Shown in pieces: positions 1 through 6,778 of a stretch of 7,968 nucleotides of DNA. Origin of the DNA: CALDCK01 sp050618055 (lineage in GTDB: Bacteria; Myxococcota_A; UBA9160; SMWR01); NCBI GenBank assembly GCA_050618055.1, contig JBNLVK010000216.1:1-7968 (forward strand). The letters run 5' to 3'. Numbering within the stretch: the stretch's first letter is position 1; the number at the start of each line of letters is the position of its first letter. The notes beneath the pieces were generated by a model. That model was given only the letters and a program-made list of their open reading frames with translations, was not told the DNA's origin and made no database searches. The position numbers and the translations under genes are program-made.

Positions 1-706
1 CACCAAGGAGAAGGCCCACTGGGCGTCGACCGTGCGCGTGCCGGCGCCGGCGGGCGGTCAGAACAAGGCGCACCGCAACCTCGAGCTGCTGCGTCCGCTG
101 GACATCGACGGAAGCGACGCGCGCCCGCGCATCGTCGTGCCCGAGGCCGCGCGCGCGTTCGCGCGTGCGTCGCTGCCCGAGGCCGGACGGCGCGTGGCGC
201 TCCACCCGGGCGTGTCCGGCTTCGGCGCGATCAAGCAGTGGGCGCCGGAGCGCTTCGCGGCGCTGGCGCGCGTGCTGCACGGCGAGCGCGGCGCCACCAG
301 CCTGGTCACCTGGGGGCCGGGCGAGCGCGAGCTGGCGGAGAGCGTGGTGGCGGCGTCCGGGGACGCGGCCGTGCTGGCGCCCGAGACGCGCAGCCTGATG
401 GACCTGGCCGCGCTCTACGAGACCTGCGAGGTGGTGGTGGGCGGCGACACGGGTCCGCTGCACCTGGCCGCCGCCCTGGGCATTCCGGTGGTCGGCCTCT
501 ACGGTCCCAAGGATCCTGCCGTCTACGGTCCGCTCGACGGACGCAGCGGCGCGCCGGCCACCACCGTCTGGAAGCAGGTGCACTGCAGCCCCTGCCGTCT
601 GCGACGTTGCCCCAACGTCATCTGCATGCCCGCGATCGAGGTCGAGGACGTCCAGGCCGCGATCGCCCGCACCGTCGCCGCTCCCGAGAAGCGGGCGCAC
701 GCGTGA
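1..706 (+). CDS. Family 9 glycosyltransferase (ADP-heptose:LPS heptosyltransferase type), 5'-truncated
   Basis: The reading frame is open from base 2, so the gene starts before the window; about 234 C-terminal residues are visible against roughly 340-360 for the family, so about a third is missing. GT9 enzymes transfer heptose from ADP-heptose to the LPS inner core at the cytoplasmic face of the inner membrane. The visible part is the C-terminal Rossmann domain: the beta-strand and loop VALHPGVSG, then KQWAPERFAALA, and the family hallmark GGDTGPLHLAAALGIPVVGLYGP, which contributes to the nucleotide-sugar site. Near the end is the Cys-rich stretch HCSPCRLRRCPNVICM, also common in GT9 proteins. 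The in-frame GTG at base 32 is internal to the domain and is not the start. The stop TGA (704-706) overlaps the GTG start of the next gene, so the two are translationally coupled. GT9 membership is firm; the exact sugar and acceptor cannot be read from sequence. Confidence 0.93.
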   Translation, partial: TKEKAHWASTVRVPAPAGGQNKAHRNLELLRPLDIDGSDARPRIVVPEAARAFARASLPEAGRRVALHPGVSGFGAIKQWAPERFAALARVLHGERGATSLVTWGPGERELAESVVAASGDAAVLAPETRSLMDLAALYETCEVVVGGDTGPLHLAAALGIPVVGLYGPKDPAVYGPLDGRSGAPATTVWKQVHCSPCRLRRCPNVICMPAIEVEDVQAAIARTVAAPEKRAHA

Positions 707-1656
707 GCAAACCCGTGAGCAAGAAGCCCGTCCGACCCGTCGACCTCTCCCAGGCGAAGCCGCTGCCCCTTGCCAGCCGCGAGAACAAGTGCGAGCTGGC
801 CGACTTCCGCGAGCCGGCCGGCGAGGACGCCTCCTTCGCCGAGTGGCTCGACTCGCTGCCCGCCTTCCTGGGCGCGAACAGCCTGCGCGACCTGGCCGGT
901 TGCATCGCCGCGTCGCACCGGCGCGGCGCCCACGTGGTGGCGGCCATGGGCGGTCACGTGGTGAAGGTGGGCGCCGGACCCATCCTGATCGACCTGATGG
1001 AGCGCGGCATCCTGACCGCGCTGTGCGTGAACGGCGCCTTCGTCATCCACGACTACGAGATCGCGCTCCAGGGCGGCACCAGCGAGAACGTGGACGCGAA
1101 CATCCTGGACGGGAGCTTCGGCTGGGCCGGCGAACCGGCGGAGGCGTACGCGCGGGCGGCGGCGCGCGGCGCGAAGGAGGGCATCGGCCTGGGTCGCGCC
1201 ATGGCTCTGGAGGCCGAGAAGCTGCCCGAGGCGCGCTACTCGGTGCTGGCGGCCTGCGCACGGCTCGGCGTGCCGATCACCGTGCACGTGGCGATGGGCA
1301 CCGACACGGTGCACATGCACGCGTCGGTGTCGGGGGCCGACGTCGGCGAGGCCAGCCACGTCGACTTCCGCATCGCCGCCCAGATCGCCACCGAGCTCGA
1401 CGGCGGCGTGTGGCTGAACATCGGCTCGGCGGTGGTGATGCCCGAGGTCTTCCTCAAGCTCATCTCCATCGCCCGCAACCTGGGCCACGAGCTCTCCGAC
1501 GTGGTCGCCGGCAACCTGGACATGCAGCGCCACTACCGCACCGGCGCCAACGTCATCGGCCGCCCCGTCAAGCGCGGCATCGAGATCATCGGCCACCACG
1601 AGATCAACCTGCCCCTGCTGAGGCAGGCCGTGCTCGTGGAGCTCGCGCGCGGCTAG
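703..1656 (+). CDS. Conserved uncharacterised protein, deoxyhypusine-synthase-like (317 aa)
   Basis: The GTG start at 703 overlaps the upstream TGA (GTGA), the same coupling seen at 4358. I recognise this as a conserved bacterial family often left unannotated. Conserved-looking blocks are AAMGGHVVKVGAGPILIDLM (80-99), ALCVNGAFVIHDYEIALQGG (106-125), GTSENVDANILDGSFG (125-140), PITVHVAMGTDTVHMHAS (191-208), GGVWLNIGSAVVMPEVFLK (234-252) and IGHHEINLPLL (296-306). The glycine-rich strands, the GTD and SENVDAN motifs and the overall order recall the NAD-binding fold of deoxyhypusine synthase. That link is my inference: I see no lysine that I can firmly equate with the DHS catalytic lysine, and most bacteria have no eIF5A substrate. 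No signal peptide or membrane segment is visible. Coupling to a heptosyltransferase suggests a role near LPS or heptose metabolism. The amber stop at 1654-1656 sits in a CTAG shared with the convergent gene. The gene is certain; the function is unknown. Confidence 0.9.
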   Translation: MSKPVSKKPVRPVDLSQAKPLPLASRENKCELADFREPAGEDASFAEWLDSLPAFLGANSLRDLAGCIAASHRRGAHVVAAMGGHVVKVGAGPILIDLMERGILTALCVNGAFVIHDYEIALQGGTSENVDANILDGSFGWAGEPAEAYARAAARGAKEGIGLGRAMALEAEKLPEARYSVLAACARLGVPITVHVAMGTDTVHMHASVSGADVGEASHVDFRIAAQIATELDGGVWLNIGSAVVMPEVFLKLISIARNLGHELSDVVAGNLDMQRHYRTGANVIGRPVKRGIEIIGHHEINLPLLRQAVLVELARG

Positions 1657-2150
1657 CCCTCGCGCGTCTCCGCCAGCACCTGGTCGACCCAGGCGACGAA
1701 GTCGGGGTCGAGGATCTGCTTGCTGTAGGGGATGTCGTTCCAGTAGGTCCGCATCGGCTCGCGGGAGTAGAAGGCGGCGATCAGGTTGTGGAGCTCGCGC
1801 TCGTCCTCGGGCGTCTTCATCGAGCGGAACTGGGCCCAGTGCAGGAAGGTCCAGGCGCAGGCGCCGTTCCAGACGTGCTCGGCCTCCTCGGTCGTGAGGC
1901 CGAAGCGTTCCTCCAGCGTGCGCATGCGCTCCCGCCCCTCCGGGTCCGCCTTCGTCCAGGCCCGCGCGTACGCCGGGTTCGCGACGCCGGCCAGCAGCAG
2001 GTCGCGCACGCCCTCCGCCCGGTTCTGGCGGCTCACGTCGGCGGCGGCGAGCCGCGCGTAGCGGATCTGGGTGGCCAGGTAGGCGAGCGTCACGACCACC
2101 GCGACGGCGCTCACCACCTCGCCGATCGCGCCCCAGTCCTGGATGGTCAC
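1653..2150 (-). CDS. Small hypothetical protein with one N-terminal membrane helix (165 aa)
   Basis: It starts at GTG (2148-2150), 10 bp after the stop of the oxidoreductase, with no clear Shine-Dalgarno, so it is probably translated from the same transcript. Residues about 7-27 (GAIGEVVSAVAVVVTLAYLA) form one strong hydrophobic helix followed by TQIRYAR, so the protein is probably anchored with the rest on the cytoplasmic side. The remainder is a soluble, helix-rich domain with many Trp and Phe/Tyr residues (EHVWNGACAWTFLHWAQF, about 110-127, then AFYSREPMRTYWND). This plan of WxAIGE, one helix, then (A/V)TQIR matches a widespread family of uncharacterised proteins I know from marine and environmental genomes; no biochemical role is known to me. 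Its amber stop (1653-1655) overlaps the amber stop of the facing gene in a single CTAG. No catalytic motif is visible. Confidence 0.8.
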   Translation of the reverse strand: MTIQDWGAIGEVVSAVAVVVTLAYLATQIRYARLAAADVSRQNRAEGVRDLLLAGVANPAYARAWTKADPEGRERMRTLEERFGLTTEEAEHVWNGACAWTFLHWAQFRSMKTPEDERELHNLIAAFYSREPMRTYWNDIPYSKQILDPDFVAWVDQVLAETREG

Positions 2151-2160
2151 GACGGGCGGC

Positions 2161-3135
2161 TCACGGCGTGATCACGACCTTGCCGTAGGTCCTGCGCGAG
2201 CCCAGCGCCTCGAGCGCCGCCGGCACCTCTTCCAGCGAGTAGCTCTTGAAGATGACCGGGCGGATCTGCCCCGCGGCATAGAGGTCGAAGAGCGCGCCGA
2301 ACACCTCGGGAATGCGCGCCGGATCCTTCTGCGCGTGGGCACCCCAGTGCAGCCCCGTGACCGCGATGTTCTTCAGCAGGATGCGGTTGGCCTTGATCTC
2401 CGGGATGGGTCCGCCGGCGAAGCCGATGATCACGAGCCGGCCGTTCCAGGCGATGCACTTCAGGCTCTTGTCGGTGGTCTCGCCGCCCACCGAGTCGTAG
2501 ATCACGTCGGCGCCGCGGCCGTCGGTCAGCTCCATCACCTTCGGCACGAAGTCCTCGGCGCGGTAGTCGATGGCGTGGTCGGCGCCCTCGCGCAGCGCCA
2601 CCTCGCACTTCTCGGCGCCGCCGGCCGTCGCGATCACCGTGGCGCCCAGCGCCTTGCCGATCTGCACCGCCGCAATGCCCACGCCGCCCGCCGCCGCGTG
2701 CACCAGCAGCGTCTCGCCCTTCTGGAGCTGGCCGCGGTCGACGAGCCCGGCGTAGGAAGTGGGATAGATGATGGGGAGCGCGCAGCCCTCTTCGAAGGAC
2801 ATGTCGCCGGGCAGCTTGTACGTGCCGCCGGTGCCGACCACCGCCACCTCGGCGAAGGCGCCGAGCCCCGCCGACGAGAGCACCCGGTCGCCCGGCGCGA
2901 AGTCGGTGACGCCGTCGCCCACGCGCTTCACCACGCCGGCCAGCTCGGCGCCGGGAATGAAGGGGAAGGGCGGCTTCATCTGGTAGCGGCCCTGCACCAT
3001 CAAGATGTCGAAGAAGTTGCAGCCGGCGGCCCGCACCTCGACCTCGAGGCCGCCCGGAACGAGCTCGGGCTCGGGCACCTCCTTCACCTTCAGGTCCCCG
3101 GGCTCCATCCACTGGTCGACGACGATCGCGCGCAT
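2161..3135 (-). CDS. NADPH:quinone oxidoreductase-type MDR family enzyme (324 aa)
   Basis: Medium-chain dehydrogenase/reductase of the zinc-free quinone oxidoreductase branch, a soluble enzyme expected to use NAD(P)H to reduce quinones or enoyl/enone substrates. The N-terminal GroES-like domain carries AAGCNFFDILMVQGRYQ (36-52), FIPGAELAGVV (59-69) and FAPGDRVL (79-86). The Rossmann domain carries LLVHAAAGGVGIAAVQIGKA (143-162), the classic QOR nucleotide-binding loop, then VIYDSVGG and NGRLVIIGFAGG. The cysteines and GHE motif of zinc-binding alcohol dehydrogenases are absent. The end (SRRTYGKVVITP) is typical of the family, whose usual length is 320-330 residues. I chose the ATG at 3135 (MRAIVV) because the family begins there; the TTG at 3171 would add 12 residues lying in the promoter region of the divergent gene. 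It precedes the small membrane protein by 10 bp, so they are probably co-transcribed. The physiological substrate cannot be assigned. Confidence 0.93.
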   Translation of the reverse strand: MRAIVVDQWMEPGDLKVKEVPEPELVPGGLEVEVRAAGCNFFDILMVQGRYQMKPPFPFIPGAELAGVVKRVGDGVTDFAPGDRVLSSAGLGAFAEVAVVGTGGTYKLPGDMSFEEGCALPIIYPTSYAGLVDRGQLQKGETLLVHAAAGGVGIAAVQIGKALGATVIATAGGAEKCEVALREGADHAIDYRAEDFVPKVMELTDGRGADVIYDSVGGETTDKSLKCIAWNGRLVIIGFAGGPIPEIKANRILLKNIAVTGLHWGAHAQKDPARIPEVFGALFDLYAAGQIRPVIFKSYSLEEVPAALEALGSRRTYGKVVITP

Positions 3136-3182
3136 GGCCCCTACGTTGCCAGCTACACTGGCCGCTTGCAAAGGGAGCCCCC
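3136..3182. promoter_or_regulatory. Divergent intergenic region with short inverted repeat and a good RBS
   Basis: This 47-bp gap separates two divergent genes and must hold at least part of both promoters. On the plus strand AAAGGGAG (3170-3177) lies 5 bases before the ATG at 3183 and is a clear Shine-Dalgarno, supporting that start. A perfect 5-bp inverted repeat, GCCAG-ctaca-CTGGC, lies at 3148-3162 and could be a small operator or chance. TACACT (3154-3159) is -10-like for the plus strand but I see no convincing -35 at the right distance. For the minus strand only a weak AGGGG lies just before the ATG at 3135. Confidence 0.45.
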
Positions 3183-4361
3183 ATGAGCGTCGACCAGTTG
3201 AAGCGAGAAGCCTGCGAGGCCATCGACCGGATGGCCGAGGACCTGCTGCGCGTCTCGCGCGAGATCCACGCCCACCCGGAGCTGGCCTTCGAGGAGCACC
3301 GGGCCGCGGCCCTGCTGGTGGACACGCTGCGCGGGGCCGGCCTCGAGGTGCAGGCCGGCGCCTACGGACTCGAGACCGCCTTCGCTTCCGAGTTCGGCAG
3401 CGGCGACGCCTGCGTCGCGGTGCTCGCCGAGTACGACGCGCTGCCCGAGATCGGCCACGCCTGCGGCCACAACCTGATCGCCACCGCCGGCGTCGGGGCG
3501 GGCCTGGCGCTGGCGTCGGTGGCCGACCGGCTGCCGGGCCGCGTGCGCGTGCTGGGAACGCCCGCCGAGGAGCGCGGCTGCGGCAAGGAGCTGATGGCGC
3601 GCTAGGGCGCGCTCGACGGCGTCGGCGCCGCCATGATGATCCACCCGGCCAGCGTGAACCTGGTGAGCATGCCCTGCGTGTGCCTGGCCGAGGTCGACGT
3701 GGTCTACCACGGCGAGGCGGCCCACGCGGCGGCCATGCCCGAGCGCGGCGTGAACGCGCTCGACGCGCTGGTCTCCGCCTACCAGTCCATCGCCGCGCTG
3801 CGCCAGCACATCCGACCCACCGAGCGCATCCACGGCATCATCCTCGACGGCGGGCAGGCGCCGAACATCGTGCCCGAGCGCGCCGAGGGACGCTTCTACG
3901 TGCGCGCCGCCAACGCCGACGAGCTGGCCGGCCTGAAGCAGCGCGTCGAGGCCTGCTTCCGCGCCGGCGCGACGGCCACCGGCGCCGAGCTGGAACTCGT
4001 CTGGGGCACCGCCGACTACCTGGACATCCGCTTCAACGATCCGCTGGCCAGCGCCTTCCAGCGAAACGCCGAGACCCTGGGCCGCGAGTTCTTCCCCATG
4101 GACAAGCTGCCCGCCAGCCTCCAGGGCAGCACCGACATGGGCAACGTGAGCCACCGCGTGCCGTCGATCCACCCGATGCTGGCGTCGGCGCCCCTGCACT
4201 GCACGATCCACAACGCCGAGTTCGAGAAGTGGGCCGGGTCCGAGATGGGCGACGCCGCCGCCCTGGACGGCGCCAAGGCGCTGGCGATGACCGCCCTCGA
4301 CTACCTGGCCGACCCGGACCTCCAGGCGCGCGCGCGGGCCCTCTTCGAGGCGGGCGCGTGA
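3183..4361 (+). pseudogene. M20D-family amidohydrolase (PM20D2/ACY1L2-AbgB type) interrupted by an in-frame amber codon
   Basis: The ATG at 3183 has a strong RBS. The frame encodes a full-length metallo-amidohydrolase (392 codons, normal for M20D) apart from a TAG at codon 141 (3603-3605). Before it are REIHAHPELAFEEH (27-40), AEYDALPEIGHACGHN (82-97, with a metal-binding Asp and His) and GTPAEERGCGK (126-136, the catalytic/metal Glu pair). After it come MMIHP (a further metal His), VDVVYHGEAAHAA (start of the dimerisation domain), GGQAPNIVPERAEGRFYVRA and GSTDMGNVSHRVPSIHP near the C terminus. These enzymes cleave N-acyl amino acids, p-aminobenzoyl-glutamate or dipeptide-like amides in the cytosol. 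All motifs on both sides are intact and in one frame, so only one base seems wrong; CAG, AAG or GAG to TAG would explain it. Possible readings are a recent nonsense mutation, a base error in the assembly, or less likely readthrough. It is coupled by GTGA to the next gene. Confidence 0.85.
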
Positions 4362-4924
4362 GCGACGACGTCCGGGTTCACGAGTCGGTCTTCGTCTCCC
4401 CTTCGGCGCAGCTCTACGGCAGGGTCCGCATCGGCGAGGGCTCGTCGGTCTGGCACAACGTGGTGATGCGCGCCGAGGCGGTGCAGATCGAGATCGGGCG
4501 CATGACCAACATCCAGGACTTCGTGATGGTCCACGTGGGCTACGACGATCCGGTCAAGGTGGGCGACTTCTGCTCCATCACCCACCACACCACGATCCAC
4601 GGCTGCACCATCGAGGACCACTGCCTGGTGGGCATCAACGCGGTGATCATGGACGGCGCGCACATCGGCCGCGGCTCGATCGTGGCCGGCGGCGCCATGG
4701 TGCCCGAGGGCCGCGAGTACCCGCCCGGCTCGATCATCGCCGGCGTTCCGGCCAAGGTGATCGGCGAGCGCGACAGCGCGCGCGCCAACCGGCTGAACGC
4801 CTGGAACTACCACCGCAACGCCCAGTTCACCCGCCGCGGCGACCACCGGGCCTGGGACGGCGACGACTACCGCAAGTGGCTGGCGGAGATCGCCGCGAAG
4901 ATCGAGCGCGACGAGGACCTCTAG
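4358..4924 (+). CDS. Gamma-carbonic-anhydrase-like hexapeptide-repeat protein (188 aa)
   Basis: A left-handed beta-helix protein of the gamma-carbonic anhydrase/PaaY/YrdA group, normally a trimer binding zinc or iron between subunits. The hexapeptide repeats run from about residue 11 to 135 (VFVSPSAQLYGRVRIGEGSSVWHNVVMRAE and onward). The three metal histidines fit His59 (MVHVG), His76 (SITHH) and His81 (TIHG), spaced as in the family, so metal binding is likely. The C-terminal helix (RANRLNAWNYHRNAQFTRR) is typical. Known members include CO2 hydratases and CoA-ester-linked or still unassigned proteins, so carbonic anhydrase activity is plausible but not shown. The GTG start (4358) overlaps the TGA of the amidohydrolase, so its translation may depend on ribosomes finishing that gene; the amber codon upstream could therefore reduce its expression. 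Its own amber stop (4922-4924) lies in a CTAG shared with the convergent regulator gene. Confidence 0.93.
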   Translation: MSDDVRVHESVFVSPSAQLYGRVRIGEGSSVWHNVVMRAEAVQIEIGRMTNIQDFVMVHVGYDDPVKVGDFCSITHHTTIHGCTIEDHCLVGINAVIMDGAHIGRGSIVAGGAMVPEGREYPPGSIIAGVPAKVIGERDSARANRLNAWNYHRNAQFTRRGDHRAWDGDDYRKWLAEIAAKIERDEDL

Positions 4925-5559
4925 GACGGTTCGCCGCGGCGCGACAGGCCGCGGAACAGCAGCTCCACCGACGACTCGATCGCCTTGCGGCAGCCCGACT
5001 CGCTGACCAGCCCGTTGGCCCAGGACAGCCGCGCGCCGCTGGCGATGTGGAACAGCGCCCGCGCCGACGCCAGCACGTCCAGGTCCTCGGCCAGGTCGCG
5101 CTTGCGGCCGATCTGCAGGATCTCGGCCAGCAGCCCGATGGTGCGGTCGTGGAGCGTCAGCACCCGCCGCGCCACCGGCGCGTCCGGGTAGGTCGAGGCG
5201 CGCAGCGCGATCACCGTCAGGTCGGCGTTCGAGGCCAGCAGCTCGTGCTGCACCTGGAAGAAGCGGTGCACGCGCTCGCGGGTCGGGCGCGTCTTGTCGT
5301 CCTCCAGGCGGAAGCGGGTCCAGGCCTCCTCCTGGAGCTCGGCCAGCTCGAGCACCAGCAGCTCGTGCTTGGTCTCGACGTGCCGGTAGATCGAGCTGGC
5401 GCCCATGCCCGCCCGCTCGGCGATGGCGCGCAGCGTGGCGCCGTCGAAGCCGCGCTCGCGGAACAGGTCGCGGGCGGCCGCCCGGATCCTGGCGCGGCTG
5501 CGCCGGCCCCGTCGGCGCCGACCGTCCTCGGCCGGCCGCTCGATGGCTCGCGTCTCCAT
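4921..5559 (-). CDS. TetR/AcrR-family transcriptional regulator (212 aa)
   Basis: After a basic, Arg-rich leader (RRRRGRRSRARIR, about 14-26) comes the canonical TetR N-terminal DNA-binding domain: IRAAARDLFRERGFDGATLR (25-44), then the helix-turn-helix AIAERAGMGASSIYRHVETK (45-64) and HELL. The rest (about 70-212) is an all-helical ligand-binding and dimerisation domain that is variable, as expected. The length is typical. I chose the ATG at 5559 (METRAIERP) because only about 20 residues precede the domain; the open frame reaches 5688 but that part would run through the hairpin at 5607-5636 and is not family-like. The RBS is weak (GGGGTG directly upstream). Targets cannot be read; it could control itself or nearby genes, including the lipid/acyl-type enzymes to the right. 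The stop is TAG within the CTAG shared with the carbonic-anhydrase-like gene. Confidence 0.9.
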   Translation of the reverse strand: METRAIERPAEDGRRRRGRRSRARIRAAARDLFRERGFDGATLRAIAERAGMGASSIYRHVETKHELLVLELAELQEEAWTRFRLEDDKTRPTRERVHRFFQVQHELLASNADLTVIALRASTYPDAPVARRVLTLHDRTIGLLAEILQIGRKRDLAEDLDVLASARALFHIASGARLSWANGLVSESGCRKAIESSVELLFRGLSRRGEPS

Positions 5560-5606
5560 CACCCCGCGGCCAGCATACCCGACCGGGGCGCTTCCAGAAG
5601 AACGAA

Positions 5607-5636
5607 GGCCCAGCCGGTCATGACTCCGGCTGGGCC
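5607..5636 (-). terminator. Terminator-like hairpin, minus-strand orientation
   Basis: A perfect 11-bp inverted repeat (GGCCCAGCCGG at 5607-5617 and CCGGCTGGGCC at 5626-5636) flanks an 8-nt loop. On the minus strand the stem is followed by the T-rich TTCGTTCTTCT, as in an intrinsic terminator; on the plus strand no T-run follows. It lies about 48 bp before the TetR start, so it may end leftward transcripts from the structured stretch or the E2-like gene before they reach TetR, or act as an attenuator in the TetR leader. The T-tract is imperfect, so strength is uncertain. Confidence 0.55.
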
Positions 5637-5887
5637 CCGATGAAACCCGTGCCGCACCCTTCCCAGAGCTCGAAACGGGAGTCATCACCGTGTTGGATGG
5701 ATCACCCTACACAGGGAGCAAACTCCGTGCCGCGTGCAGCTGAGGGGGTAACCCCCTGGAATCGCTCGTTTGGACCTTCGTCCAGGAAGGGCCCGCCTTG
5801 AATCCGCCTTCCGTGGGAACGGAAAAGTCGTTCCACTCCGGAAGGGGAGACCCCGCGGGGTGGGAAATGGATTTCAGTCCGAGCCGG
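5637..5887. other. Gene-free stretch dense in inverted repeats; candidate structured RNA
   Basis: No coding sequence is supported here. Several hairpins can be drawn: GATGA-aa-CCCGT (5639-5650) against ACGGG-ag-TCATC (5675-5686); AGGGG-gtaac-CCCCT (5743-5757); TGGAC-cttc-GTCCA (5771-5784); a nested element with an outer 7-bp stem CCTTCCG (5807-5813)/CGGAAGG (5839-5845) around an inner 6-bp stem GGAACG (5816-5821)/CGTTCC (5829-5834); and the palindrome CCCCGCGGGG (5851-5860), which competes with GGGG-aga-CCCC (5844-5854). The stems are symmetric, so strand is not fixed, but the leftward terminator at 5607-5636 favours a minus-strand RNA of roughly 250-280 nt, or the 3' UTR of the E2-like gene. 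I could not match it to a riboswitch, 6S RNA, SRP RNA or RNase P RNA from memory. Confidence 0.4.
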
Positions 5888-6754
5888 TCAGCCGCGGGAG
5901 CCCGGATCGGTGCCGTGGCCCAGGGCCGCCAGCTCGCTGCACGAGGCCAGCAGCAGCTCCGGCTTCTCGAGCCGCTCGTGGTTGCCGGCGAGCGCGATGC
6001 TCGCGTACAGGCCGTCCTCGACCCGCTCGTCGTAGGTGTAGAACAGGCGCATCTGGCGACGGCCGCCGGGTCCCGCCTCGACCTTGCCCATCACGCAGAA
6101 GGTCGAGCAGGTGCCGCGCTCCCACAGGTGGTGGAAGCCGCCGCCGAGCTTCACCGATCCCAGGTTGGCCACGAACATCGAGGCGTACAGCGGGTCGGGC
6201 TCGATCAGGGCGCCGGGCAGCAGGCCCAGGGCGTCCAGGCCGTCGGCGGCGCGGATCAGGGCGCGGGTCGCGAAGCCGGGCAGCCGCACCAGCCCCTTGG
6301 TCTCCTTGTCGCTGGTCGACTCCACCCCGGCGCGCGCCGGCCTGAGCTTCCCGTAGATGCCGTCGACCATCTCCTCGAGGGTCTCGCCGTCGGGATCGAA
6401 GGGGCGCTTGATGGTGGCCATGGGCGCGCCGTCGCGCATCTCGCGCTTGGCGGCGAACGAGAGCTGGATGCCGTCGCGCTCCCACAGCTTGCCGCCCTTC
6501 ACGAAGCGGTTGATGCCGGGCCGCAGCGCGAACATCTGGGACAGCGAACGCAGCAGCAGGTGGAAGAGCGTGATCGGCCGGTCGTCGGGGCGCTCGCGGT
6601 TGCGCTTCTCCAGGAACTCGAGCGCCGCCTCCACCTCGACGTCGGCGGCCAGGTAGAAGACCGACTCGTTCCGGCGCGGCGAGATGTAGGGCATGATGCG
6701 CCGCATCGGCGCCGCGTCGCGCACCAGCTTTCCGTCGGGTCGTCTGCCGAACAT
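5888..6754 (-). CDS. Stand-alone 2-oxoacid dehydrogenase E2-like acyltransferase domain protein (288 aa)
   Basis: The protein resembles the catalytic (CAT-like) domain of 2-oxoacid dehydrogenase E2 subunits but has no lipoyl or subunit-binding domain. It begins MFGRRPDGKLVRDAAPMRRIMPYISPRRNE, a start I know from a family of stand-alone E2-like proteins. Further blocks are RPITLFHLLLRSLSQMFALRPGINRF (59-84), MATIKRPFD (112-120), DPLYASMFVANLGSVKLGGGFHHLWERGTC (187-216) and YDERVEDGLYAS (241-252). The last block aligns with the E2 motif DHRxxDG, but His is Glu (DERVEDG), so ordinary dihydrolipoyl acyltransfer by the usual mechanism is doubtful; chloramphenicol-acetyltransferase-like or non-enzymatic roles are alternatives. 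The ATG at 6754 has a good RBS (GGGGGAAA, 6759-6766, 4 bases away). It lies 24 bp downstream of the GNAT gene and is probably the last gene of that run. It is cytosolic with no membrane segment. The true acyl donor and acceptor are unknown. Confidence 0.85.
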   Translation of the reverse strand: MFGRRPDGKLVRDAAPMRRIMPYISPRRNESVFYLAADVEVEAALEFLEKRNRERPDDRPITLFHLLLRSLSQMFALRPGINRFVKGGKLWERDGIQLSFAAKREMRDGAPMATIKRPFDPDGETLEEMVDGIYGKLRPARAGVESTSDKETKGLVRLPGFATRALIRAADGLDALGLLPGALIEPDPLYASMFVANLGSVKLGGGFHHLWERGTCSTFCVMGKVEAGPGGRRQMRLFYTYDERVEDGLYASIALAGNHERLEKPELLLASCSELAALGHGTDPGSRG

Positions 6755-6778
6755 CTGCTTTCCCCCAGGCCCGTCAGT

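Noticed and set aside
238..702. N-terminal extension of the deoxyhypusine-synthase-like gene into the GT9 gene
   Set aside because: It is the Arg/Gly-rich out-of-frame reading of the GT9 gene; the GTGA overlap at 703 gives a natural start.
3136..3171. TTG start at 3171 for the quinone oxidoreductase
   Set aside because: The family starts at MRAIVV (3135), and the extension would use up the divergent promoter region.
3603..3605. Pyrrolysine or general amber reassignment
   Set aside because: TAG ends at least six genes here, including convergent pairs where readthrough would make no sense; no pyl gene is seen and M20 enzymes are not known pyrrolysine proteins.
3005..4357. Open frame upstream of the carbonic-anhydrase-like gene in its frame
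   Set aside because: It is an Arg/Gly/Ala-rich shadow of the amidohydrolase; only the part from the GTG at 4358 has protein motifs.
5560..5688. Upstream extension of TetR to 5688
   Set aside because: It adds 43 residues unlike any TetR leader and runs through the terminator-like hairpin; the ATG at 5559 fits the family.
5637..5887. Known riboswitch or RNA class (cyclic-di-GMP, TPP, cobalamin, 6S, SRP)
   Set aside because: Some short strings look alike, such as GGGGGTTACCCCC, but the conserved cores I know for these classes are missing.
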